Of a stretch of DNA of 64,000 nt, positions 1 through 11,509 are shown piece by piece (positions within the stretch are counted from its first letter, which is position 1; each line of letters starts with the position of its first letter). Source of the DNA: Pseudocercospora fijiensis CIRAD86 (Eukaryota; Ascomycota; Dothideomycetes; Mycosphaerellales; Mycosphaerellaceae); assembly GCF_000340215.1 (NCBI RefSeq), contig NW_006921535.1:4140596-4204595 (forward strand), written 5' to 3'. The translations under genes were made by a program, and so were the position numbers. Below the pieces are notes generated by a model. It ran no database searches. It was not told where the DNA came from and worked only from the letters and a program-made list of their open reading frames with translations.

Positions 1-3000
1 AATAGCTACTCGGCGAGTATTACGGAGGATCTCCCGAATGTCGTCTAACGTAGCCTCTTTGTTCTTTTCGAATATAATACGCTAGGTTATCGCGCCGAGA
101 AATAGGGGAGGGTAGTTTGTAAGATATAGGTATGTCTTCTATATAGACTCCCTTTCGTAGAAGTCTTCCGGAAGACCGTTTGTAGCTAGCATTTCGTTTG
201 CTAGTTGCTTGAAGTCTTCGGGGGAGAAATCGGTAGCCTTTAATCCTAGAGCTTCCTTAAGCGTAGCCTATAATAATTAGCTAGATCTCTACGGTTGATT
301 TAGGTAGCCGGAATCTATAGCCGGCAGCTGTAGCCGGCAGCTGTAGCCGGCATTTTAGAAGACATACCTCTTTCTAGAACGCTGTATCTATATTAACTCT
401 CCTCTCTCCTTAAGATTCCCGATACCGTTTAGAATAGAGATAGTTCGTAGGCGATAAGTTCCTATCCCCTAGTTTCGGGTGTTTTAAGATTGAACCGTAG
501 AAGTTGTAGACAATTACTAGTTAACCTTTGAGTCGAGAAGTCGTATAACGGTATAATGCCCCCTCTATAAAGAACTTCTAGAATGTGTCCGTTCGCTCCT
601 TACTCCCCTATCGTATCGAGTACTTCCGGAGTTTATACTCCTTCGAACGTAAGTATAAAGGGAACTATATCTTATAGACCTATTAATTGAACTGCTCTAT
701 ATACTCGGGTTTCTAAAGATACGCCTAGCTAGCCTTTTCGAAGATTTCCGGGTTAATACTCGATATTCTTATATCTCCGAACAACCTTCTGCTTAGACTC
801 CGTAAAGGTAAGGACTAGGTAGTAGTACCCTATAATGAATTCCTACTACTAGGATTCGGAGAGGATGAATCTAGCCCTAATCGTAGTCTAGGACTCGATA
901 GGCTCGAAGGTGAGTATGCGACCTCCTCTCGACGTTGTCGTAATCTCGCTCGTATACTAGACTGTTTCGACTGTCGTCTCGTTGTTACCCTTCCTAGTGT
1001 AGCGCCTAGTATATGTATAATGTCGGTCGGTATGTTTTAAGGTTTCGTACGGTAAGGTAAGGACTTAGGAGTAGTAGATGTGTACTAGTAGCTATAGAGA
1101 AACACCCTTTCTTTTATAGTATCGTATCGTTAGGAACAGCTAGGCAGTAAATAGCTAGCTACCTTTTTTTTTTGTTTCCTAGCTACCTAACTACTAGATT
1201 TTTTTTCCTAGCTACCCTAGCTAGCCTAACTACTAGAATTTCTTTCCTAGCTACCCTAACTACCTGAATTTTGCCTTCTATACGGCGGCTCTCTCCTACT
1301 AACGGAACCGAGCTACTATACCTAACGAATCTAAGCTCGTTTTTAGTCTCAATCTATCCTCTTTCGGTATAAGATACTCGATAAGCAAATACTTAGGCCG
1401 AGTCTGACTACGAAACCTAAGACTAACTAATAGCTCTATTAACCAATCCTAATCCTCGAACTCCTTCCGCTTCTTAGTAAAGACCTTAAAGAGCGCTCGA
1501 GCTTCTTCGGGTGCCTGCGGAGTAGTCGAGATAAAGCCGTATCGCTGAAATGGGTAATCCTTCGGAGGCTTATATAGAGATTTAGAGAATTCTAACGCTA
1601 ACCTATCCTACTAGCAGCTTAGATTCCGGATACAAGCCCTCTCTGCCTTAGTAAAGATTTTATGTAGTAGTAGCACTCTGCCTTCGAGAAACGCTTTCTG
1701 TTTAACTATTAGTATCTGCCGGCTACGAACGCCGGCTACATATACCGAGTATAGAATAATTACCTATACCCCTTCCTCCTATAGTAACACTTCTACCGTC
1801 CCTAGATACCTAGCCCCGATCGTATTAATTGCAAGCTACTTTGCCTTTATAGACGTAAAGGCTTCGCTCTAATACTAATAAAGAAACTTCTACTCTATAT
1901 CGAGGATATAAAGACGACTAGTCTCGATTCCAATCCTTGCTAGCTTTTCGTAGTAGCTTTAACTATAATTTTCTAGATTGATAGGACTTATGCCTTAGCC
2001 CTTTACTAGTATCTCGTCTCTTTAACTGTGCTCGATCTACTCCTAGCGCTTATCGTCTATAGCGTTAGGCCCTAAGACTGCACCTATTACTAGATCGACG
2101 TATAGTATCTCCTCGCTTTTTTTAGTTCCTTTATTCGTAGCATTAAGCTCTGTCGCGGCATCCTAAACTCTAGTATTGTTATTCTCGGCTATCTAAACAT
2201 CTCCGTTACTATCGGTCGTATCGATAGAGGTAGCGACTATAGGTCTGAATGCTATTAGTTAACGTGTTAAAGAAAAATATACCGGCTATAGCTGCCGGCT
2301 ACGGCTACCGGCTATAGCTGCTAGCTACGGCCGCTAGCTAGATTGACTTACGCTACTAGAACTTTACGCTCGAAAACTGGCCGCAATTCTTTCCTCCTCT
2401 TAGCCTTCTCTTAGGTTGTCTTCTTATTCTAACCTTCACTTTTTTCTATAGGCGCTAGCTATCGATAGAATGCCTTATTCCGCGCCTTTCTTCTCTTATC
2501 CTTAGCTCTTTTATCCTTATCTATCTTGTCCTTTCTCTCGCGGTCTCGTACGGAATTCTTCTTCGTAGAGTACTCCTCTTTAGTCTTACGCTTTTTAGTT
2601 AGACGCTTAGGCAAAACAAACTCGCGGTCTTTAGTTCTATCTTCTGTTTAGCGCGCGGCGCGCTTCTCTCTTGCTATTGTAAGGGAAAGGGGCGGGGGCG
2701 TAGCGTGTAGTAGTTGTTGTCGGTATAGGTATAGAGGAAGAAGTTGAAAGTATAAGAATATCGCGAAGCCCTAATTGTTGCCGCCTACGTAACGTTATAT
2801 AGATAAGCTTTCGCAACTACGGCAACTACGCCCCGGCAATAGCAACTACGCCCTAGCAACGGTAACTACGCCCTAGCAACGGCAACCACGCCCTAGCAAC
2901 GGTAATAAAGCGTAGTAAATACAACCTAGTAACTATTATAGCCGGCAATCGTAGCCGGCAGTCGAATAAGAGTGTCCTTGTAGCAAAACTACGCCCTAGC

Positions 3001-3118
3001 AACGGCAACCACGCCCTAGCAACGGTAAAAGAGCGTAGTAAATGTAACAGAGTTACTATTATGGCCGGCAATCGTGGCCGGCAGTCGAATAAGAGTGTCC
3101 TTGTAGTAAAACTAATAC
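1..3118. repeat. RIP-degraded repeat DNA, left part of island A
   Basis: There is no intact gene here. CA and TG are almost absent, TA and CG are common, and stops in the readable frames are TAG or TAA. Three stretches on the minus strand still read as protein-like if those stops are ignored: about 355 down to 1 (runs off the window), about 790 down to 400, and a very Lys/Arg-rich stretch about 2,660 down to 2,340. I recognise no family in them. Between 1,150 and 1,270 there are degenerate CTAGCTACC-type repeats. Most likely these are remnants of one or more transposons. Confidence 0.7.
2865..3112. repeat. Two direct copies of a 123-bp unit with internal 20-bp repeats
   Basis: A segment starting ACTACGCCCTAGCAACGGC occurs at 2,865 and again at 2,988, a period of 123 bp. 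Both copies end in the same stretch after a GCCGGCA pair. Upstream, from about 2,815, the 20-bp subunit AACTACGCCCTAGCAACGGT is itself repeated several times. The copies differ mostly by TG/TA and CA/TA changes. It lies next to a hAT-like end, so it may be a subterminal repeat block. Confidence 0.7.
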
Positions 3119-3235
3119 AGTCTCTGGTTCAAACTAGGAATCTATATAGTTCGAAAAAACCAAACCGGAACTAGGGAGCTGGTTCGCCGCTAAGAAACTA
3201 AACTATATACGTTTAGTAGTTCGGAAACCGAACCA
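3119..3235 (+). mobile_element. Candidate hAT-type transposon end (right terminus)
   Basis: The stretch is full of GGTTC/GAACC and AAACC words and finishes GAACCACTG, the outward-reading CAGTG start typical of hAT inverted ends. It is followed by CGGGGTCTA. A related stretch at 13,330-13,440 ends GAACTACTA and is followed by the same CGGGGTCTA. The partner left end was not found, so the element limits are not known. Confidence 0.4.
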
Positions 3236-6200
3236 CTGCGGGGTCTAGGCGGAGCGATATATAAGTAAGTCCGGCTTAGCTCCTTATTTACTAGGACGGT
3301 ACGTAATCTCGAAGTTAAACCTACTAAGGAATTCGCTCTAGCGAGCTTAGCGGCGATTAAGTTACTTAGTAGATATATAGAACTATAGATTGCGGTAATC
3401 GGTAATAACTTAAATAGGCTCTTCGTTAGATCGGTAACCTTCTAATTTAGGCCTCTATAATTTAAAGGCTTTAATAATAGCGAGAAGCTCTTTATCGTAG
3501 ATCTCGTAGTTATATTTAGCGGGCGTTATCTTCTTTAAGAAGTAAGTAACGGGTTTCTATACGCCGTCGATATATAGTTAAAATATAATACCGATAGTAA
3601 TATAATCGGAAGCGTCGGTTTCGATTATTATAAATAGGTCCGGGTTATAATAAGCTAATACTAGCGTAGAGATAAACGTAGCTTTAAGTCGTTCGAAGGA
3701 GTCTTAGTAGGCTACTATCTATACGAAGGGCGTATCTTTATACGTTAGTAGGACTATAGGTTTAACGATATATACGAAGTCGCGGATAAAGTATCGATAG
3801 AAGTTCGCGAAGCCGAGGAAGGACTATATATCTTTAATATTAGTAGGAATAGGCTAGTCGCGTACGGCTTTAATCTTCTTATCGTTTATATAGATACTAT
3901 CGGTACTAATAACGAGACCTAGGTACTTAACTATTATTACCTTAAACTCTAACTTTAATATATTAGCTCGTAGGCCGGCTTTAAGGAGTACGTCTATTAC
4001 TTAGCGTACGTAATAGCGATATTCTTCGATCGAATTAGAGTAGATAAGTATATTATCTAGATACGTAGTATAAAATATGTCGAGGAAGGGTCGGAGAGCG
4101 TTATTAATATATTACTAAAAGGTTAATAGTATATTATAGAGCCCGAATAGTATAACCTTATATTCGAAGAGACTATAACGGGTATAGAAGGCTATTTTCT
4201 ACTCGTAACCTAGTTCGATACGAAGTTAATTAAAGGCCGAGATAATATCGAGTTTAGTATATATTACTACTTTACTTAATCGATCGAATATCTCTTAAAT
4301 AAGAGGGATAGGGTATCTATTCTTTACTATAATCTCGTTTAGCTTATAATAGTCTACGTAGAACCGTAAACCTCTACTAGGTTTCTTAACGAATAGTACT
4401 AGCGAAGAGTACTATAAGGTTAATACTTAAATAAAGCCCTTATCGAGGTTGTTTTTTAAATAGTTACGTAGGACTTCTAATTCCTCGTACGATATACCGT
4501 AGAGCGGGCCGTACGTCGTTTCCTTACCTTCGATAATATCGATATAGTAATTCTATCTAAGTCGGTATAGTAGCAACTTCTTCGTATCTTCCTACGAGAA
4601 CAATATTAGCCTACCGTAATAGTACTAAGGGACTTTATCGGCGGGGTTAATATACTTCTTCTTAGCTATCTCTTTTTCTATATCTCGTAATAATATAGCG
4701 AATACGAATAAATCCTTCTTCTTTATTTACTAGTCGAAGACCTATATGCTTACTAGAGCTATAGTTATACCGGTAATATAGATAAGCGGTAGTAATAAGC
4801 GTTTCCGCACTAGTCGAGGTAACGGAATTAGCAGAGGTAAGGGCGGAGATAAGAACTAAGTTAATACTAATCGGCGCGTAGGACAATCGCGTTATATATA
4901 GTACTTTCGTATTAAGTCGATAAGTTTTACTATATCGGTATTATCCGATAGGTTATAAGCTAGTTGCTATTAATAGTACTACGTAGCTACGGGCTCGGCA
5001 TAAGCTAGCGTATTGTTATCTTTATAGTCGAATAAGCCGTAGGCGCGGACGATAGTATATAAGTCGTTATAATGTTCCTTATAGTAATCGGAGTCGAACT
5101 ATACTCGGTTAAGCTTCTAGTCGATACGAGGGTTGTATTTATTAAGCTACGGGCGGCCGAGAATAATAGGATAATATCTTAATATAGTAAGGTAGAAGGC
5201 CCTATATTCGATATAGCTATTAATATTAATAGTCGCTCTAGCGTACTAAGTAACGTCTACTACGAAACTACCGTCGAAAGCAGTTAATCTACGAGGCTCC
5301 TTTAGGTTATAGATAGGGAGCTAGTATTAGTACGCATAATATAAGTTAATAAAAGATAAACCGGTATAGCCGTAATTAACTATTGCTAATAATTAGTATT
5401 CGATATCCTACCCTATATCTAGCAAGCTAGACTAAGGTTTATTATAAGCTATTAAAGTATAATATAAGACGAGATATTAATTATCGCCCTCGGGTATAAT
5501 ACTTCCTAATAATACTAATAAACTAATCTATAAATCTTTCTACTATCGATATTTCCTTCTATAATAGTAGCCTAGGTTCTTCGGTAATAACGGTATAGGT
5601 AACTCTATCGGTATAGGCTCTTAAACGCGACTTTGTCTAAGAGCTATGCTTTTCCCTCCTTATCGCTACTATAAGCGTTTTTATTATCGATAGGAGGTAG
5701 ATCGGCCGGAGCGGCGGTAGTACCGAAGGCGGAGATATTAGTATTTAGACGATTACTACGGCCTTAAGCGCGGCAGATAAGCTCTAGATAAGTAGTATTA
5801 GAGTAGACGTAATTGCTACTATAGAAGCGATATAAACCTTCGCGGCGGCGGCGATCTCTCTCTTTAAGCGTTACGCGACGACGATTACCCTAACCCTAAC
5901 TCTAACCCTAACCCTAACCCTAACCTTAAGTAGTAGAGAGGTCTATAGCGTCCGGGTCGCGGACAGTCGTAGTCGTAGTCGTAGTAGTACTAGTATTATT
6001 ACTATTATTCGCTAAGGTAAATTGTCCTTAGTTATTACGTAGAGCGACGTATTCTTAAGGAGCGTACCTATTATTAGAGCCGCTAGCGTTATTATTGCTA
6101 TAGTTAGTATTCGAGCCTTAGTTAGTAGTATTACTAGATCCTAGCTTAGTATTATCGCGGCTACTTTCTACGCGATATTAGCGGAGCCGATTATCGATAA

Positions 6201-8030
6201 TAGTTAGATAGCGATATAATACTAAGAAGTTAGTAGGCTTATTATATATATTGCTAAGCGCTATCTTTAATTCGGAAGACAAGCTACGCTTAAGAGCGTT
6301 AACCTAGGCTCGGCCTTTATAACCGAGTAAAGCGTTAAGTCGATTAAACTCCGTAAGGTAGTAAGCAAACTCCTTATTCTTCTACTTTAAGTTATCTAGC
6401 TTATAACTAGTAGTAGCGACCTCGTTAGGGTCGCCGAAGGCGTTAACTAATAGGTTACGGAAGTTATCGAGGTCGTCGAAATCTACGATTACGCCCTATT
6501 TATTATAACGGATATATAGCTAGACTATCGAGCGGGCTTTACCGGTAGTACGACTATACGTATATATTAACCGGTCTTATAGTATTAGAAAGCGGTTATT
6601 ATTAATTATTAACTTAATCGTAAGCTTAGTAAGGAAGGGCTTTAGCTTCTTATAGTCTCTATCGTATTTCTCTAGGTCTAGATACTTCTCGCTCTTATTA
6701 TATCTAGTATAGTTATTATCGTCGTTAAAGCTACGGTTAAACCTAGGGCGGCGGAGAGGGTCTAGTCGGTCGCGAGATCGTAGCACTAGGTCGTAACCGA
6801 AGTTATTATTAATATTAACGGGATTATCCTAACCCTTAGGGTTAGTATTTAGGCGGCCGAAGCGTAAACGACCGAGATAGTCGAAAGCGCTAAGAGGTCG
6901 ACGAAAGCTACTACTACCTAGTATAATATCTTTAGGTACTAGGTATACGTTAGACGGGCGACGGAACAAGGGTTAGCTATTATTTAGTATAGGTCCTTAG
7001 CCGCCGACCGGGTTACGTAATAAGGACGCTTCGGCGTTACGATAAGTACGAGTAGCTTATTCGCTAGCTCGGCGGGCGATATCTTCTACGGAAGACTATT
7101 ATTATTATAGACGTACGGCTTGCTAAGCAAGGTTATTACGTTGCTAGTACGCGATATTTAGTACATTACGTACTACCTCGGCGGCTTAGCGTTAGTGTTC
7201 TACTTCTATACGAGCCTATACTAGCTCGCTATTAAGGTAGGTATTAGTTTTATAATAGGCTTGTTATACTCGCTCTAGTATTTCTACTTCTTACTAGTAT
7301 TGTTAACGGAGAGTAGCTACTAACTAGTATAACGCGGTTATACGTTAAAAGACGTATTTAGCGGCTTCCTGCTTATTTACTCTACTAAAGAGCTACTAGA
7401 AGTTCTAGAGATTGCTAGGTAAAGGCTAATATAGTATACTATCGATGTCTGTAAGGCTAGGTCGTAGACCCTACGGAGGTTGTTGCTCTAGTACACTGTT
7501 TAACTAGGCACTAGCTATTCCTACTTAGTTAGGCGTATTTATATATTCCGAGCCGCTACTACGATTAGTAGGCGGTTATAAAGGATCTATAACGGATCGG
7601 CGGTGTTACTACGGTTAAGTAGCTTACTATACTTAATATAGATTAGTATGTAGGTCCTAATATAATATAAGGTTTATTAGCGCTATCGTATAACGAGAAG
7701 CGTAAAAGGGCGATAGCGATCGCCGGCGATATAATTCTTCGTATAGATATAAACGATAGCACCTACGACGTTGTCGTAGGTAATAAAGGAACTCGTTATT
7801 CTATTAAGATATCAATTAGATAGCTATCTAAATTAATAACGAGTTAGAGAAGGAAGAGAGAGAGGCTCTCTCGCGGAAGAGGCTTTTATCCGCTTAGCGG
7901 ATACCTTAGGCATCGAGTTACGTAACTTCGGGTCGCTTATAGCTTAGGTCTAATAACACCCCTAGGGTAGCATTAGCTAGCCCCGTTACGTAACTTTAAA
8001 TTTTATATACAAGTCGCTAAGATCGTAACA
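3236..8030 (-). mobile_element. Ty3/Gypsy retrotransposon remnant, RIP-degraded, truncated after RNase H
   Basis: Read on the minus strand with TAG/TAA as lost Gln/Trp codons, order is Gag, protease region, reverse transcriptase, RNase H. Reverse transcriptase lies at about 4,560-3,900 (FVKKP, YVDY, LDIISAFN, a YLDN box in place of [13 protein letters not shown]). RNase H lies at about 3,700-3,240 (ETDAS, then LLAIIKAF, then SEFLSRFNF). A zinc-knuckle position near 5,810 shows Cys replaced by Tyr. No integrase follows: the coding sequence stops at 3,236 where a hAT-like end abuts. A possible 5' LTR edge (TGTTACGATC on the minus strand) is at 8,030, but no second LTR was found. Confidence 0.8.
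5887..5926. repeat. Telomere-like CCCTAA array inside the Gypsy Gag region
   Basis: About six and a half copies of CCCTAA, one with a variant base. On the minus strand they read GGTTAG in the same frame as the Gag zinc-knuckle region. The array may be a true interstitial telomeric repeat, or a coding repeat such as GGTCAG turned into GGTTAG by RIP. Confidence 0.75.
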
Positions 8031-8850
8031 GTTATATAAATATTATAGTACTACCTTTAAGTCGTTCGGGGATATCTATAGCGTTATATACTTACTTAAC
8101 CCGGTAGAAAAGGATATATACTAGTAGAGGCTAGAATAGAAGGCGGACGAGATATAGCCGAAGTATTACTAGACTATTCTAGAAAAGATATTCTACGAGC
8201 GTCGGAAAGAAACTAGTCTAAATGTAGCTCCTATAAAGAAAAAGAAGGTTTAGAAGGCTCCGATATTATATCTATTTCGTAGGTAGGAAGTAGAGGCAGA
8301 AGAGGAAGCAACTACTAAAGTAAATAAAGAAGAGTTCGATCTCTATCGGCGCGCGAGTAAGTATAAACCCGTAGGCTCGGAAAGAGGGCTAATAATCTCT
8401 AGATCTTACCGATCTTCTAGACGAATTCGGAGACGATATTCTCGCTATATAGTAGCGGTTAGAGCCTAAGTTTCTAACGATAGCGTCGGTCGCTCGGGAC
8501 GTCCTCGCTATCCTAAGCGTAGGTATAGGCTATAAGAGGTCTTTTAGTATCGCTCGTTACTAGGGCCGCTTTAATCGAATATACTCGCCTACTACCTTCT
8601 AATCTATTATAGTATTCCGATACTATCTCCTCTACTAGAATCGCTAAGGTAGGTTACTAAAGATTATACTAAAGGAGTTAATCGAGGAATTAGAAAACCT
8701 TAAGATCGAAGAAACCTAGGAGCGCGAAGAGAATACGAAATTTAGTCTAAGCGAAACCCTAATTAGCGATAACGAAGAGGAGGAGGGCGGAGGTAGAAGG
8801 CGATACTAGGTCGAGAAGCGGAAACGTATATAGGCTTAGAGTAGCTTTAA
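8031..8850 (+). pseudogene. hAT-family transposase, C-terminal part, RIP-degraded
   Basis: The plus-strand frame from about 8,031 reads like the end of a hAT transposase: a KYYS..GDIYS stretch, then at about 8,440-8,640 the C-terminal dimerisation region (ARDVLAI, then G.GY.RSFSIAR, then RFNR). Family knowledge: this region holds the hAT dimer interface and a conserved Trp/Arg-rich tail. The frame then continues into an acidic and Arg/Lys-rich tail. Stops are TAG/TAA only. The N-terminal part with the zinc finger and first catalytic Asp is missing because the Gypsy remnant begins at 8,030. It is dead; identity is fairly sure, limits are not. Confidence 0.7.
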
Positions 8851-9237
8851 GGAGACGAAGCGTTTACGTATAAGGTAATATAGCCGGCGTATATAGCCGG
8901 TATATATCCGAAATATGTTTCGAATTCCTAGGACCTAAACAGACTAGTTGCTATAGTAACCGATCCCGCTTACCTACGGACTATTTCTAATTCTCTATTC
9001 GCTCTTCCTCTCCTTCTTCCCTTTCCCTATATTCTTAAAGACAAATATACCTTAAGGATTCGGCTCTTCGGGCTTTCCTAAGCCGGCTGCCTCCCCTTCC
9101 TTAAGCTACTATCCTTTATTCGAATCTAACGATAACCTAATAAGGCGGTTTAATAGAAGACTATTTATTCTAGAAGGCAAGAAGCATTAATATCTCCTTA
9201 CGATTATATACTTATTAATTTTCTAGGTCCTACCGAT

Positions 9238-9921
9238 ATGCCCTCGTCGCCTAAACGCGTAGATAAATATCTTTAGAGGCTAAAGGGCAAGGGTAAAGTA
9301 AGCTAAGTATAGGGAGACCGTAGCGAGAACGAGATATCGGAAGAGTAAGGCTCTCCGTAGTATATACGAAGGAAGGGGGTTCCTCGGAAAATAGTACCGA
9401 AAAATAAGAAGGCTATAGGTAGATAGGAGAAGGCTAAAAAGAGTAGGCGGACGAAGACTATCGCGAAGAAAAGTTATCTTTCTATTAAAAGAAAGGGAAC
9501 AAGGTAGGACTCGACGATAAAGAAGCGGCGCTTTAAACTAGGTACTATTACCTTTCGCTAGATCCGGCTTTTCTAAAACAAAAGAGGGACCGAGCTTTTA
9601 ATCCCTAAGACTCCCTTCTAGCGACTCGTCCGAGAAATTACATTAGATTTTCGGTCTAGTATACGATTTACGGCTAAGGCGATTAGTACTTTTTAGGAAG
9701 CTACGGAGGCATTTCTCGTAACCGAGCTTAAGCTTTTAAACCTCCTTACTATCTATACGAAGCGGGCTACTCTTTAAAATAAAGATATATAGCTTCTAGC
9801 TAAAATTCGGCGTCGGTTTATAGCGGATTAGTTAGAAATTGTATTTAGTCGTTAGATTAACCTAGGAGGAGGCCTATTTTCGTATCCTTTTACCGGCTAT
9901 AGATGCCGGCTATATTTCTAA
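9238..9921 (+). pseudogene. Histone H3-fold protein, divergent copy 1, RIP-degraded
   Basis: One frame starts at an ATG and runs 227 codons with only TAG/TAA interruptions. Residues about 1-95 are a long Lys/Arg-rich tail. Then comes an H3-type core: KRRFKLGTITFR, GTELLIPKTPF, RLVREI, RFTAKAIS, EATEAFLV, IYTKRATL, KDI. These line up in order with the H3 alpha-N, alpha-1, alpha-2 and alpha-3 regions. Loop 1 and alpha-2 depart from normal H3, and EATEAFLV resembles centromeric H3, so a CENP-A-like origin is possible. Known role of the family: nucleosome core histone. No intron is seen. Dense in-frame stops mean no function now. Confidence 0.65.
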
Positions 9922-10221
9922 TTTTATCTCCGCGCCGTCCCTAAATCTAAGGTACGAAGTAGAAACCTAGCGCTCTATATTTACCCGGCTATTATAGAGA
10001 CGAGCTATATTTAGATTAGTTTCTTCGTATATCGCGACCTAGCGGATAGTAAGCGAAAGGGCGATAGAACGTTTATAATACGTCTCTATTTAGACCTAAA
10101 ATATAAAGGTCCTAAGGAGCCCTAGCATTCTAACTATAAGGAGATTCTTTAGTATTAGCACTTTAATCCTCTATACTACGAGGTAGATAGTAAGCCTACG
10201 AGAGAGAAACTTTAACGAAAA

Positions 10222-10943
10222 ATTCTCTATAATGCGTAGCGCTATTATATAGCTATAGATACGTACTAAGTCCGGCAACTCGAAGAAGAATTAAGATAGC
10301 GTATTAGCGACCGAGGAAGAGATCGATAGTATACTAGTAGAGTCGAGGTCTTATAAGCGAAGTATAAGATAATATAGGCTCTTAGTCGTATAGAGTAACG
10401 TACTATATAAATAACTAGGCGTACTACTCTTATTTACTTACGACCTATATCCTAGGATACTCTTCTCGTACTTTTTATACTCTTTTCTAATACCTTACCT
10501 ATAATCGCTCCGCGACAACCGAGTAAATATAAGCTATAGGATTTCCGCTCGGTACCTTAGCCTTCGAGATACGGCGGAGTTGATTCTCTATAATACGTAG
10601 CGCTATTATATAGCTATAGATGCGTACTAAGTCCGGTAACTCGAAGAAGAATTAAGATAGCGTATTAGCGACCGAGGAGGAGATCGATAGTATACTAGTA
10701 GAGTCGAGGTCTTATAAGCGAAGTATAAGATAATATAGGCTCTTAGTCGTATAGAGTAACGTACTATATAAATAACTAGGCGTACTACTCTTATTTACTT
10801 ACGACCTATATCCTAGGATACTCTTCTCGTACTTTTTATACTCTTTTCTAATACCTTACCTATAAGCGCTCCGCGACAACCGAGTAAATATAAGCTATAG
10901 GGTTTCCGCTCGGTACCTTAGCCTCCGAGATAGGGCAGAGTTG
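10222..10943. repeat. 361-bp tandem duplication, two copies
   Basis: The block beginning ATTCTCTATAATGCG at 10,222 is repeated from 10,583 with a 361-bp period, and both copies end in GAGTTGA. Roughly ten substitutions separate them, several of them CA/TA or TG/TA. It lies between the two H3-like pseudogenes. No coding content was recognised. Confidence 0.85.
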
Positions 10944-11509
10944 AATTTAGAGCGATAGCCGGCACTCGTAGCCGGTATATAGAGACGGTAGTAGGCCTTT
11001 TCCTACTAAATAACTAGCTTGTTTAGTATAGCCTACCTAATATTTCTTATATTTACTAGTAATAGGCCTAGGTTACTTATAAGATTACTATAGCTAGTAA
11101 AGGCATTACTAAAGAATATCTATACTATAGTAGGATACTATTATTACGCCGGCTATTTATTAAAAGGACTTAAAGGAGGCTTTCGCCTATTACTATACCG
11201 GCTATATATGCCGGCTATATTTTAAAGTCTACCGTACCTACCTTTTTTAGCCGTACCTGCCTTTTTTAGCTATACCTGCCTTCTTTCCTTGCTCTAACGT
11301 TACTATAATATAGGCTTGCGCGAAGCTTACTCTATTGCCTAGCGATACCGCGATACTACCGCTATATTTAACCTTCGTATCGATACCTATACCTCTACGC
11401 TCTATATCTACTACCTCCGTAATACCCTCGCTCCGCGCGCGCCTTCGTATACCTTCGTAACGCACTTTTTTCCTTAATTCGACGACTTTTATAATAGCGA
11501 GTCTACTTA

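Noticed and set aside
2853..3071. 72-aa minus-strand open frame in island A
   Set aside because: It is produced by the 20-bp/123-bp tandem repeats and reads as a repeated peptide without any family feature.
6577..6786. 69-aa minus-strand open frame
   Set aside because: It is a stop-free piece of the decayed Gypsy Gag, not a separate gene.
11247..11465. 72-aa minus-strand open frame
   Set aside because: Overlaps island DNA just upstream of the H3-like gene; no supporting features.
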